DNA of 14,496 nucleotides, from positions 1 to 14,496 of the forward strand of contig JAEWXC010000096.1 of assembly GCA_023396115.1 (NCBI GenBank), given 5' to 3'. The DNA comes from Actinomycetes bacterium. Lineage in GTDB: Bacteria; Actinomycetota; Actinomycetes; Propionibacteriales; Nocardioidaceae. The position numbers and the translations under genes are program-made. This document shows positions 1 to 5,585 of this stretch, piece by piece; within the stretch, counting starts at the first letter, position 1; each line of letters starts with the position of its first letter. The notes under the pieces are model-generated. The model ran no database searches and had not been told where the DNA came from. It worked only from the letters and a program-made list of their open reading frames with translations.

Positions 1-60
1 ATGCCGCCCCCCCGTGTCCCGCGGGGGGGGGGGGGGCTGGGCGGCCCCCCCCCCCCGCTT
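1..60. other. Homopolymer-rich contig edge
   Basis: The sequence starts with runs of C, a run of 14 G (23-36) and a run of 12 C (45-56). Nothing else in the window looks like this. Such paired G and C homopolymers at an extreme end are more typical of low-quality read ends or a mis-assembled edge than of biology. No reading frame here is credible. Confidence 0.6.
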
Positions 61-67
61 CCCCGGC

Positions 68-96
68 CCACCGATCGGGGTCGAAGCGATCGGTGG
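68..96 (-). terminator. Perfect 10-bp hairpin, candidate terminator downstream of the LysM gene
   Basis: CCACCGATCG (68-77) pairs perfectly with CGATCGGTGG (87-96) across a 9-nt loop. It lies about 55 nt beyond the stop codon of the minus-strand LysM gene. There is no U-tract, so it would be a GC-rich actinobacterial-type terminator or another RNA structure. No gene can be seen to its left. Confidence 0.4.
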
Positions 97-120
97 AGGT
101 ATTCAGTTGTGAACTCGTGG

Positions 121-140
121 GCCCCTCAGCGCACAGGGGC
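121..140 (-). terminator. Small hairpin just after the LysM stop
   Basis: GCCCCT (121-126) pairs with AGGGGC (135-140) around an 8-nt loop, 11 nt past the LysM stop codon. It is short and lacks a U-tract. It may act together with the longer hairpin at 68-96. Confidence 0.3.
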
Positions 141-151
141 AGGTGCTGGCG

Positions 152-508
152 TCACTCGGTGACGGGAACGCGGATCCGCTGCCCCACCATCAGCATCGGG
201 CTCTCCAGGGCGTTCATCCGGATGATGGTGTCCTCCATGTCGCGGACGTCGCCGCCGTCGGCCGCCTCGGAGGCCAGCGCCCAGAGCGTGTCGCCCTCGT
301 TGATCACCACGACACGGCTGGGGGCAGCGGTGCCCGACTCGCCGGTGGCCACGGAGCCGGCCCCCATCGCCACGGCTGCCAGCAGCAGGAGCGCCAGCGC
401 GGCGAGGAAGACCACCACGCGTCCACGGCGGGTCAGGCGCACCGTCGAGGTGGGGCGCTCCGCGCGGATCGGGCGGCTCAACTGGGGGTGGATCGTCAGG
501 GTGCTCAT
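152..508 (-). CDS. LysM-domain membrane protein, DivS/ChiZ-like SOS cell-division suppressor candidate
   Basis: This 118-aa protein has a basic cytoplasmic N-terminus (residues 1-30), one transmembrane helix (about 31-48), a short linker and one LysM domain (about 67-115, with EGDTLWALA and the closing VGQRIRVP). LysM binds peptidoglycan, so the C-terminus should face the cell wall. The ATG at 508 is chosen because AGGAGG lies at 515-520 upstream; an upstream in-frame start would add 25 residues but has no such site. In Mycobacterium the lexA-adjacent LysM protein (Rv2719c/ChiZ) and in Corynebacterium DivS are LexA-controlled and delay division after DNA damage. The same architecture, plus two LexA boxes upstream, supports that role here. 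It carries no recognisable hydrolase domain, so I infer division control rather than wall cleavage. Confidence 0.85.
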   Translation of the reverse strand: MSTLTIHPQLSRPIRAERPTSTVRLTRRGRVVVFLAALALLLLAAVAMGAGSVATGESGTAAPSRVVVINEGDTLWALASEAADGGDVRDMEDTIIRMNALESPMLMVGQRIRVPVTE

Positions 509-616
509 CTTTGACCTCCTGGGGAAGTGGCGGTCAGCCTCGGTCGTCGTGTTCGACCCAGTTCTAGGGCGACCCCCCGACACACCGTCGGGAGTGGCTC
601 TCGATCAGACGTTCGA

Positions 617-632
617 TCGAACACGTGTACGA
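617..632. promoter_or_regulatory. LexA-binding SOS box 1 of the LysM promoter
   Basis: TCGAACACGTGTACGA matches the actinobacterial consensus TCGAAC-N4-GTTCGA with one mismatch. It abuts the proposed -10 at 632-637 and probably covers the transcription start, so bound LexA would block initiation. The flanking GTTCGA at 611-616 makes a 12-bp palindrome, GTTCGATCGAAC, with its left arm. Confidence 0.75.
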
Positions 633-660
633 GATTAGAGCAGGTGTTCGAACAGATCAA
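632..660 (-). promoter_or_regulatory. Sigma70-type promoter of the LysM gene
   Basis: On the minus strand, TTGATC (660-655) is followed after 17 nt by TAATCT (637-632), close to TTGACA-17-TATAAT. The spacer contains GTTCGAAC (646-653), a further LexA half-site pair. The promoter lies about 120 nt upstream of the start codon, leaving a long 5' leader. Confidence 0.6.
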
Positions 661-667
661 GGACTGT

Positions 668-683
668 TCGAAGAAATGTTCGA
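668..683. promoter_or_regulatory. LexA-binding SOS box 2 of the LysM promoter
   Basis: TCGAAGAAATGTTCGA matches TCGAAC-N4-GTTCGA with one mismatch. It starts 51 bp from box 1, about five helical turns, and sits just upstream of the proposed -35. Two boxes flanking one promoter suggest tight or cooperative repression. Confidence 0.75.
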
Positions 684-696
684 ACGGCGTGTCGGG
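677..696 (-). repeat. 20-bp operator repeat, copy A (LysM side)
   Basis: Read on the minus strand this is CCCGACACGCCGTTCGAACA, identical to 2514-2533 on the plus strand. It covers part of SOS box 2 and its upstream flank. A further shared 10-mer, CCCGTCCGAC, lies upstream of both copies (701-710 minus; 2489-2498 plus). Confidence 0.9.
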
Positions 697-792
697 AGGG
701 GTCGGACGGGCTCACGACTAGCCCGGGGCGGGAGGCAGGACACCGCACCCGCGAGACCCCCAGGTGCGACGCTTCAGTGGGCCGAGGCCGAC

Positions 793-1578
793 CTACCGGT
801 CGAGGTCCTCGTACCAGGCCCGGGCCACGGAGTAGCAGCCGTACGCGGCCAACCCCACCGCGACAGCCGCCAGGATCCACTGCCCGGCGGGCTGCTCACG
901 CAACGTCTTGAGTGCCCCGTCGAGCCCCTGGGCCTCCTTGGCCCGCCCGTGCACGGCAGCGGCGACGAACAGTCCCCCGACGATCACGAGGGCACCGCCC
1001 TTGGCCACGTGGCCCACGCGCCCCAGCGCCAGGATCGTCCGCCCCGGGTGCTCGCGGAGCCGCTTGCGGAACTTGGCCGTCCACCCCTTGTGCACGAAGT
1101 AGCCGCCGACGCCGACCACCACCAGACCGACCAGCGCGACCAGCCACCGACCCGCCGGGGCCTCCATCAAGGTCCGGGTCGCGTCGACCGAGGATTCCTG
1201 GCTGGATCCGCTCGAGGCCTTGCCCACCGCGAACTTGGCGGCGGTGAACGTCAGTGCCGCGTAGACCAGCCCGGTGGCGCCCAGGCTGACCCGCTCCTTG
1301 ATGCCGTCGCGCACCGCGTCGGGCAGCACCGCCTGGGCGAGGGCCCAGAGTGCCAATGCCCCGGTCGCCGCGGCGAGACCCCACAGCAGCACCCGCCCGG
1401 CCGGGGCGTCGGCCACCTGGGCCAGGGCTCCCGACTGGTCGGTCTGGGCACCCGAGCCGAAGGCGACGCGCATCGCCAGCCACGCGATCGCCAGGTGCAG
1501 CACCCCGGTCACCGCGAACCCGGTGCGCGCGAGCGCCCGCACGGCCGGGTGGTCCAGGAACGTCGTCGTCTCGGTCAC
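793..1578 (-). CDS. DUF1206 family six-helix membrane protein
   Basis: This 261-aa protein consists of three tandem membrane repeats, each with two hydrophobic helices. The repeat signature is visible as APAGRVLLWG (from residue 58), APAGRWLVAL (from 140) and QPAGQWILAA (from 229), each preceded by a helix containing a GxxxxG/Y pattern. This is the DUF1206 architecture, a family common in actinobacteria with no firmly established function. It is predicted to lie in the cytoplasmic membrane. The start is GTG at 1578 with AGGA 7 nt upstream; the TAG stop is at 793. It follows the SDR gene with a 70-bp gap and may share its transcript. It separates lexA from the LysM gene, which suggests a later insertion into that pair. 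Family assignment is firm; function is unknown. Confidence 0.88.
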   Translation of the reverse strand: MTETTTFLDHPAVRALARTGFAVTGVLHLAIAWLAMRVAFGSGAQTDQSGALAQVADAPAGRVLLWGLAAATGALALWALAQAVLPDAVRDGIKERVSLGATGLVYAALTFTAAKFAVGKASSGSSQESSVDATRTLMEAPAGRWLVALVGLVVVGVGGYFVHKGWTAKFRKRLREHPGRTILALGRVGHVAKGGALVIVGGLFVAAAVHGRAKEAQGLDGALKTLREQPAGQWILAAVAVGLAAYGCYSVARAWYEDLDR

Positions 1579-1648
1579 CGCCCCATCCTGTCAGCGGCAC
1601 CATCCCAGCAGAAGAGCGCCGGCGAGCCGGGCAGGTCGGAGAGGAGGC

Positions 1649-2461
1649 TCAGGACCGACGACTCAGCGCCCGGCGCCCCTGCGCGGCGAACAGCCCGAAC
1701 GCGTGCCGGGTCAGCGACGGCGCCACCCCGGAGAGCCGCATCACCCCACCGCGCCACGCCGGCAGGGTCCGCACCACCCGCGAGGTGCCGAGCAACCCGA
1801 CCGCGAGCTCGGCCACCTGGGCCGTGCCCAGCAGGTCTCCCCCGGAGTGCACCAGCTGCTTGCCGCGGCCCCGGTCGTCCATCGAGGCAACCAGTGCCGT
1901 GTCGACCCCGTCCGGGCAGGCCACGTGCACCCGCACCCGACGCGGCAGCTCGGCCGCGGCGGAGGAGGTGATCGAGACGACGCCGGCCTTCGTGGCGGCG
2001 TACACCGAGAGGCCCGGCACGGGCCCGAAGGCCGACAGCGACCCGGTGTTCACGATGTCGCCTCCGTCAGCCCCGAACGCCTCCAGCGCGGCGCGCATCC
2101 CCCACAGCACACCGAGCAGGTTGACCTCGACCAGCTGCCGGACCTGGGCGTCGGTGAGGTCGGTCAGGTTGCCGTCGGTGCCGACGCCGGCGTTGTTGAA
2201 CCAGGCCACCACCGGACCGTGCTCGCGCGCCACGGCCGCTGCCCGGCGGTGCCCGTCGGGGTCCCGGACGTCGTGCGCCAAGCCCGCGACGGCACCGATC
2301 TCCCGGGCGGTCGCGCGCACCGCCTCCTCGTCGACGTCGGTGACGACCACGCGGTACCCGTCGGCCACCAACCGTTCCGCGATCGCCCGTCCGATCCCCC
2401 GGGCGGCCCCGGTCACGACGGCACTGCGGACACCTCGGGTCGAGCGGCTGGTCGAGTCCAT
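1649..2461 (-). CDS. Short-chain dehydrogenase/reductase (classical SDR)
   Basis: This 270-aa protein has the full classical SDR set: the cofactor motif TGAARGIG (residues 17-24), an acidic Asp42 at the end of the second strand (favours NAD(H)), NNAG (89-92), catalytic Ser141 or Ser143, and YAATK with Tyr154 and Lys158. The usual PG motif after strand six reads PDG (183-185). The substrate cannot be told. The C-terminal stretch (about 225-270) is basic and diverges from the SDR core. The start is ATG at 2461, chosen because the SDR fold begins shortly after; no clear Shine-Dalgarno is visible. It is divergent from lexA, and the LexA box at 2527-2542 lies 66 bp upstream of its start, so LexA might also affect it (inference). 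Confidence 0.88.
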   Translation of the reverse strand: MDSTSRSTRGVRSAVVTGAARGIGRAIAERLVADGYRVVVTDVDEEAVRATAREIGAVAGLAHDVRDPDGHRRAAAVAREHGPVVAWFNNAGVGTDGNLTDLTDAQVRQLVEVNLLGVLWGMRAALEAFGADGGDIVNTGSLSAFGPVPGLSVYAATKAGVVSITSSAAAELPRRVRVHVACPDGVDTALVASMDDRGRGKQLVHSGGDLLGTAQVAELAVGLLGTSRVVRTLPAWRGGVMRLSGVAPSLTRHAFGLFAAQGRRALSRRS

Positions 2462-2513
2462 GGTCGGGGAGTCTGGCACAGCCGGACACCCGTCCGACGG
2501 CTCTGCACACACC

Positions 2514-2533
2514 CCCGACACGCCGTTCGAACA
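2514..2533 (+). repeat. 20-bp operator repeat, copy B (lexA side)
   Basis: CCCGACACGCCGTTCGAACA is identical to the minus-strand sequence at 677-696. It overlaps the first half of the lexA SOS box. The two copies are in inverted orientation and flank the SDR-DUF1206 block. Confidence 0.9.
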
Positions 2534-2542
2534 CCTGTTTGA
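2527..2542. promoter_or_regulatory. LexA-binding SOS box of the lexA promoter
   Basis: TCGAACACCTGTTTGA matches TCGAAC-N4-GTTCGA with one mismatch. It overlaps the proposed lexA -35 element, the expected arrangement for LexA autorepression. Confidence 0.85.
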
Positions 2543-2568
2543 ACTCAGGCCTCCGCCGGGCCTAGGGT
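2539..2568 (+). promoter_or_regulatory. lexA: Promoter of lexA
   Basis: TTGAAC (2539-2544) is followed after 18 nt by TAGGGT (2563-2568). The -35 shares four bases with the SOS box. The start codon is about 54 nt downstream of the -10, giving a short leader with AGGAGG. Confidence 0.55.
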
Positions 2569-2621
2569 GGGGCCACGCACGGGGCGGCCACGGCTCCGTC
2601 GAGAACCGACCAGGAGGCAAC

Positions 2622-3350
2622 ATGGCCAAGCAGCGCAGCGGCGACAACACGGTGGTCGAGCTGCCGGACGGGCCACCCGACGCCACCGGTCTGACCCCGC
2701 GCCAGCAGCGTGTCCTGGCCACGATCCGCGACTCCCTGGAGCAGCGCGGCTACCCGCCGAGCATGCGCGAGATCGGTCGCGAGGTCGGCCTCACCAGTTC
2801 CTCCAGCGTCGCCCACCAGCTGCGCGTGCTCGAGGAGAAGGGATTCCTCAAGCGGGACCCGAACCGGCCCCGGGCGATCGAGGTGTTCCTGCCCGAGGTG
2901 ATGGCGGCCCGCAAGGCCATCTCCAGCGCCGACGAGTCCACGGTCGACGAGACCGACATCGGCAACAGCGCCCCGGCCCCGACCATGGTGCCGCTGCTCG
3001 GCCGGATCGCGGCCGGTGGCCCGATCCTCGCCGAGCAGAACCTGGAGGAGGTGTTCCCGCTGCCGCGCCAGCTGGTCGGCGACGGCACCCTCTTCCTGCT
3101 CGAGGTCTCCGGCGACTCCATGGTCGACGCCGCGATCTGCAACGGCGACTACGTGGTGGTGCGCCAGGAGCAGACCGCCTCCAACGGCGAGATCGTGGCC
3201 GCCATGATCGACGGGGAGGCCACGGTGAAGACCTTCCAGCGCAAGGACGGCCAGGTCTGGCTGCTCCCCCACAACGACGCCTACGACCCGATCGACGGCA
3301 CCCACGCCACGATCCTGGGGAAGGTCACCGCGGTCCTGCGTCGCGTCTGA
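2622..3350 (+). CDS. lexA: LexA repressor, master regulator of the SOS response
   Basis: LexA represses DNA-damage genes and cleaves itself when stimulated by RecA filaments. The 242-aa protein has an N-terminal winged helix (about 24-88, with the recognition region SMREIGREVGLTSSSSVAHQL) and a C-terminal S24 peptidase-type domain. The scissile Ala131-Gly132 lies in GRIAAGGP. The catalytic Ser166 (GDSM) and Lys203 (ATVK) are 37 residues apart, exactly as in E. coli (119 and 156), so self-cleavage should be intact. The linker (about 92-120) is longer than in E. coli, as is usual in actinobacteria. ATG at 2622 has AGGAGG at 2612-2617. An SOS box overlaps its promoter. It is the only plus-strand gene, divergent from the SDR and convergent with the helicase. 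Confidence 0.97.
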   Translation: MAKQRSGDNTVVELPDGPPDATGLTPRQQRVLATIRDSLEQRGYPPSMREIGREVGLTSSSSVAHQLRVLEEKGFLKRDPNRPRAIEVFLPEVMAARKAISSADESTVDETDIGNSAPAPTMVPLLGRIAAGGPILAEQNLEEVFPLPRQLVGDGTLFLLEVSGDSMVDAAICNGDYVVVRQEQTASNGEIVAAMIDGEATVKTFQRKDGQVWLLPHNDAYDPIDGTHATILGKVTAVLRRV

Positions 3351-3362
3351 CACACCCGCCTC

Positions 3363-3395
3363 CGGCCCGGGTCCTGCACTGCAGGGTCCGGGCCG
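3363..3395 (+). terminator. Intrinsic-type terminator of lexA
   Basis: CGGCCCGGGTCCTGCA (3363-3378) pairs with TGCAGGGTCCGGGCCG (3380-3395); the only two non-Watson-Crick positions are G-U wobbles. The practical loop is about 3 nt. It starts 13 nt past the stop and is followed by GGTGTTT, a weak U-tract. It would also shield against convergent transcription. Confidence 0.75.
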
Positions 3396-3432
3396 CGGTG
3401 TTTCCGGGCCGCACCTTCCCCGTCGCTGGACG

Positions 3433-3468
3433 AGCGGGGCTGGGGGCGGGACTGGGAGCGGAACTGGC
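3433..3468. repeat. Three 12-bp tandem repeats
   Basis: AGCGGGGCTGGG, GGCGGGACTGGG and AGCGGAACTGGC follow each other with an exact 12-bp period. They lie between the lexA terminator and the helicase stop codon, in non-coding DNA. No function is evident. Confidence 0.6.
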
Positions 3469-3489
3469 CGACGGGCAGCCCCGACCGGC

Positions 3490-5505
3490 TCAGCCGGCGG
3501 CGGAGGCCAGACGGGCCAGGGCCAGCCGGACCACCTGCGGGTCGGTGGTGGTCCACATCGGCGGCAGGCTCGCCTTGAGGAAGCCGCCGTACCGCTTGGT
3601 GGCCAGTCGGGGATCCAGGATCGCCACCACGCCCTTGTCGGCGTGGGTGCGGATCAGCCGGCCCGCGCCCTGGGCCAGCAACAGGGCTGCGTGGGTCGCG
3701 GCGACCTGCATGAAGCCGTTGCCACCGTTCTGGTCGGCCGCCCGCTGCCGCGCCGACATCAGCGGGTCGTCGGGCCGTGGGAACGGGATCCGGTCGATCA
3801 GCACCAGCTGGCAGGTGTCCCCGGGTACGTCCAGGCCCTGCCACAGGCTCAACGTGCCGAACAGGCAGGCGTGCGGGTCCTCCACGAAGAGCCGGGTCAG
3901 CTCGGGGAGCTGGGCGTCGCCCTGGGCGAGGGTGGTCAGGTGCGGCAGCCGCTTGCGGACCTCCTCGGCCGCGGCCTCGGCGGCGCGACGGCTGGAGAAC
4001 AGCCCCAGGGTGCGTCCCTCGGAGGCGTCGATGAGTTCGACGATCTCGTCGAGCTGCTTCGGCCCGAGCCCGTCGCGCCCCGGGTCGGGCAGGTGCCGGG
4101 CGACGTAGAGGATCCCCTGCTGGGAGTAGTCGAACGGGGAGCCGACGTCCAGGCCCCGCCACGGCAGCGCGTCGTCGTCCGGGCTGCCGGTGACGGTGGT
4201 GGTGCCCTCCAGCACCCGCTCGGAGGGCTTGAGACCCAGGCTGGAGGCCACCGAGTTGAAGTCGCCACCCAGCATCAGCGTCGCCGAGGTGAACACGACC
4301 GTCTTCTCGCGCAGCAGCTTGTCGCGCATCTGGCCCCAGACCTGCAGCGGTGCCACGTGCAGCCGGGCGGGGATGCGGTCGCGCTTCTCGTTGAGCCACA
4401 GCACGTCGGAGTTCAGGTCGGCCGCCATTCGCTCGGCGGTCACGAAGACCTCCTGCACCAGCCCGCGGGTCTGGGTGCGGCCCGGGTCGACGGCGGACTC
4501 CGACTCCTTCGGGAACGCCGAGACCAGGGCCCGGGCGCTGTCGCGGACCAGGGCCAGGGCGTCTCCGAGCTGCTCGGGCATGTGGTCGAAACGTCCCGGG
4601 CGGACCTCCTCGAAGGCCTGCTGCAGGGCGCCCGCCGCGTCGTCCAGGTCGTCGGCCTGCGGACCGTCGACATGCTTCTGGGCCCGTCGGGCAGCCCGCT
4701 CCACGTCGTTGACACTCAGCTCGTCGGTGGCGGCCTGGGTGACCCGGGCAGTCAGCTCGTGCGCCTCGTCGATGACCACCGCGTCGTACTCGGGGATCAT
4801 CGGGACACCCTCGACGGCGTCGATCGCCAGCAGCGAGTGGTTGGTGATGACCAGGTGCGACTCGGCCGCCTTCTCCTTGGCGCGCTCGGCGAAGCACTCG
4901 GCGCCGAACGGGCACTTCGCGGCGCCCAGGCACTCACGGTGGTTGACCGACACCTGCCGCCACAACCGGTCGGTGTGCCGCGGGGCGTGGTCGCGCTCGC
5001 CGGTGCCGCCCGAGGTCGCCTCCTCCTCGGCCCACTCGCGCAGCTTGATGACCTCGGCGCCCATCGACCCCTCAGGCACGTCGACCAGCACGCCCTGCTC
5101 GTCGGGCACGCCCTCGCGGACCCGGTGCAGGCAGGCGTAGTTGGACCGGCCCTTCAGCACCGCGAACGAGGTGTCGTGGCCGGGCCCGACGGCCTCCATC
5201 AGCCGCGGGATGTCCCGCTCGACCAGCTGGTGCTGCAGCGCCAGCGTCGCCGTGGCGACGACGACCCGGTCGGCGTGCAGCAGGCTCGGAACCAGGTAGC
5301 CCAGCGACTTGCCGGTCCCGGTGCCGGCCTGCACGACCAGGTGCTGCTCGTCCTCGAGTGCCTGGGCCACGGCGGTGGCCATGGCGACCTGACCGTCGCG
5401 CTGCTGCCCGCCGAGCGCCTCGACGGCCCCGGCCAGCACCTCACGCACCCCGGCGGCGGAGGCGTGCTCGTCGGCGGTCGCGGCAGCGTCAGGAGTCTCG
5501 GGCAC
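3490..5505 (-). CDS. DinG/YoaA-type (XPD-like) Fe-S ATP-dependent DNA helicase
   Basis: This 671-aa superfamily 2 helicase unwinds DNA 5' to 3' in its family, acting on replication and repair intermediates. Visible motifs: Walker A AGTGTGKS (60-67); four cysteines fit for a 4Fe-4S cluster (Cys125, Cys192, Cys198, Cys204); VITNHS (219-224); DEAH box (246-249); VVFTSATL (403-410); GLFSSRRAAE (501-510); LWQGLDVPGD (554-563); and motif VI QGAGRLIRT (612-620). All catalytic motifs are present and the length is normal. No N-terminal exonuclease domain is fused. The start is GTG at 5505, six nt downstream of a TAGGGT hexamer, so translation may be leaderless. It is convergent with lexA, and I see no LexA box upstream, unlike E. 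coli dinG. Calling it dinG rather than yoaA-like would be a guess. Confidence 0.93.
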   Translation of the reverse strand: MPETPDAAATADEHASAAGVREVLAGAVEALGGQQRDGQVAMATAVAQALEDEQHLVVQAGTGTGKSLGYLVPSLLHADRVVVATATLALQHQLVERDIPRLMEAVGPGHDTSFAVLKGRSNYACLHRVREGVPDEQGVLVDVPEGSMGAEVIKLREWAEEEATSGGTGERDHAPRHTDRLWRQVSVNHRECLGAAKCPFGAECFAERAKEKAAESHLVITNHSLLAIDAVEGVPMIPEYDAVVIDEAHELTARVTQAATDELSVNDVERAARRAQKHVDGPQADDLDDAAGALQQAFEEVRPGRFDHMPEQLGDALALVRDSARALVSAFPKESESAVDPGRTQTRGLVQEVFVTAERMAADLNSDVLWLNEKRDRIPARLHVAPLQVWGQMRDKLLREKTVVFTSATLMLGGDFNSVASSLGLKPSERVLEGTTTVTGSPDDDALPWRGLDVGSPFDYSQQGILYVARHLPDPGRDGLGPKQLDEIVELIDASEGRTLGLFSSRRAAEAAAEEVRKRLPHLTTLAQGDAQLPELTRLFVEDPHACLFGTLSLWQGLDVPGDTCQLVLIDRIPFPRPDDPLMSARQRAADQNGGNGFMQVAATHAALLLAQGAGRLIRTHADKGVVAILDPRLATKRYGGFLKASLPPMWTTTDPQVVRLALARLASAAG

Positions 5506-5511
5506 CCCGGC

Positions 5512-5517
5512 ACCCTA
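5512..5517 (-). promoter_or_regulatory. Possible -10 element for a leaderless helicase transcript
   Basis: TAGGGT on the minus strand ends 6 nt before the GTG start. This matches the spacing of leaderless actinobacterial genes, where transcription starts at the first codon base. It is the same hexamer as the proposed lexA -10. No good -35 is seen. Confidence 0.4.
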
Positions 5518-5534
5518 TGCGGCACCCCCGACAA

Positions 5535-5572
5535 CGCCGCGACCCCCAGCCGGTGGGCAGGGGGTCGCGGCG
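5535..5572 (-). terminator. 13-bp perfect hairpin, terminator of secDF
   Basis: CGCCGCGACCCCC (5535-5547) pairs perfectly with GGGGGTCGCGGCG (5560-5572) around a 12-nt loop. It starts 13 nt beyond the SecDF stop codon. No long U-tract follows. It separates secDF from the helicase, supporting independent transcription of the latter. Confidence 0.7.
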
Positions 5573-5585
5573 GTGACGGTACGGA

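Noticed and set aside
68..96. tRNA or riboswitch fragment at the left edge
   Set aside because: There is one simple hairpin only; no cloverleaf, no T-loop pattern and no B12-box sequence was seen.
625..1971. Long plus-strand open frame over the DUF1206 and SDR genes
   Set aside because: It is rich in Arg, Pro and Gly without any domain, and is antisense to well-recognised genes; a typical high-GC shadow frame.
1274..2542. Plus-strand 422-aa open frame and the 666-aa frame (1350-3350) extending lexA upstream
   Set aside because: The upstream part is antisense to the SDR and DUF1206. LexA starts at 2622 with a strong Shine-Dalgarno and full N-terminal domain.
4127..4142. TCGAAC half-site inside the helicase gene as an SOS box
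   Set aside because: The right half does not resemble GTTCGA and the position is internal to a coding region.
5506..5585. LexA box for the helicase
   Set aside because: I looked for TCGAAC/GTTCGA half-sites upstream of 5505 and found none.
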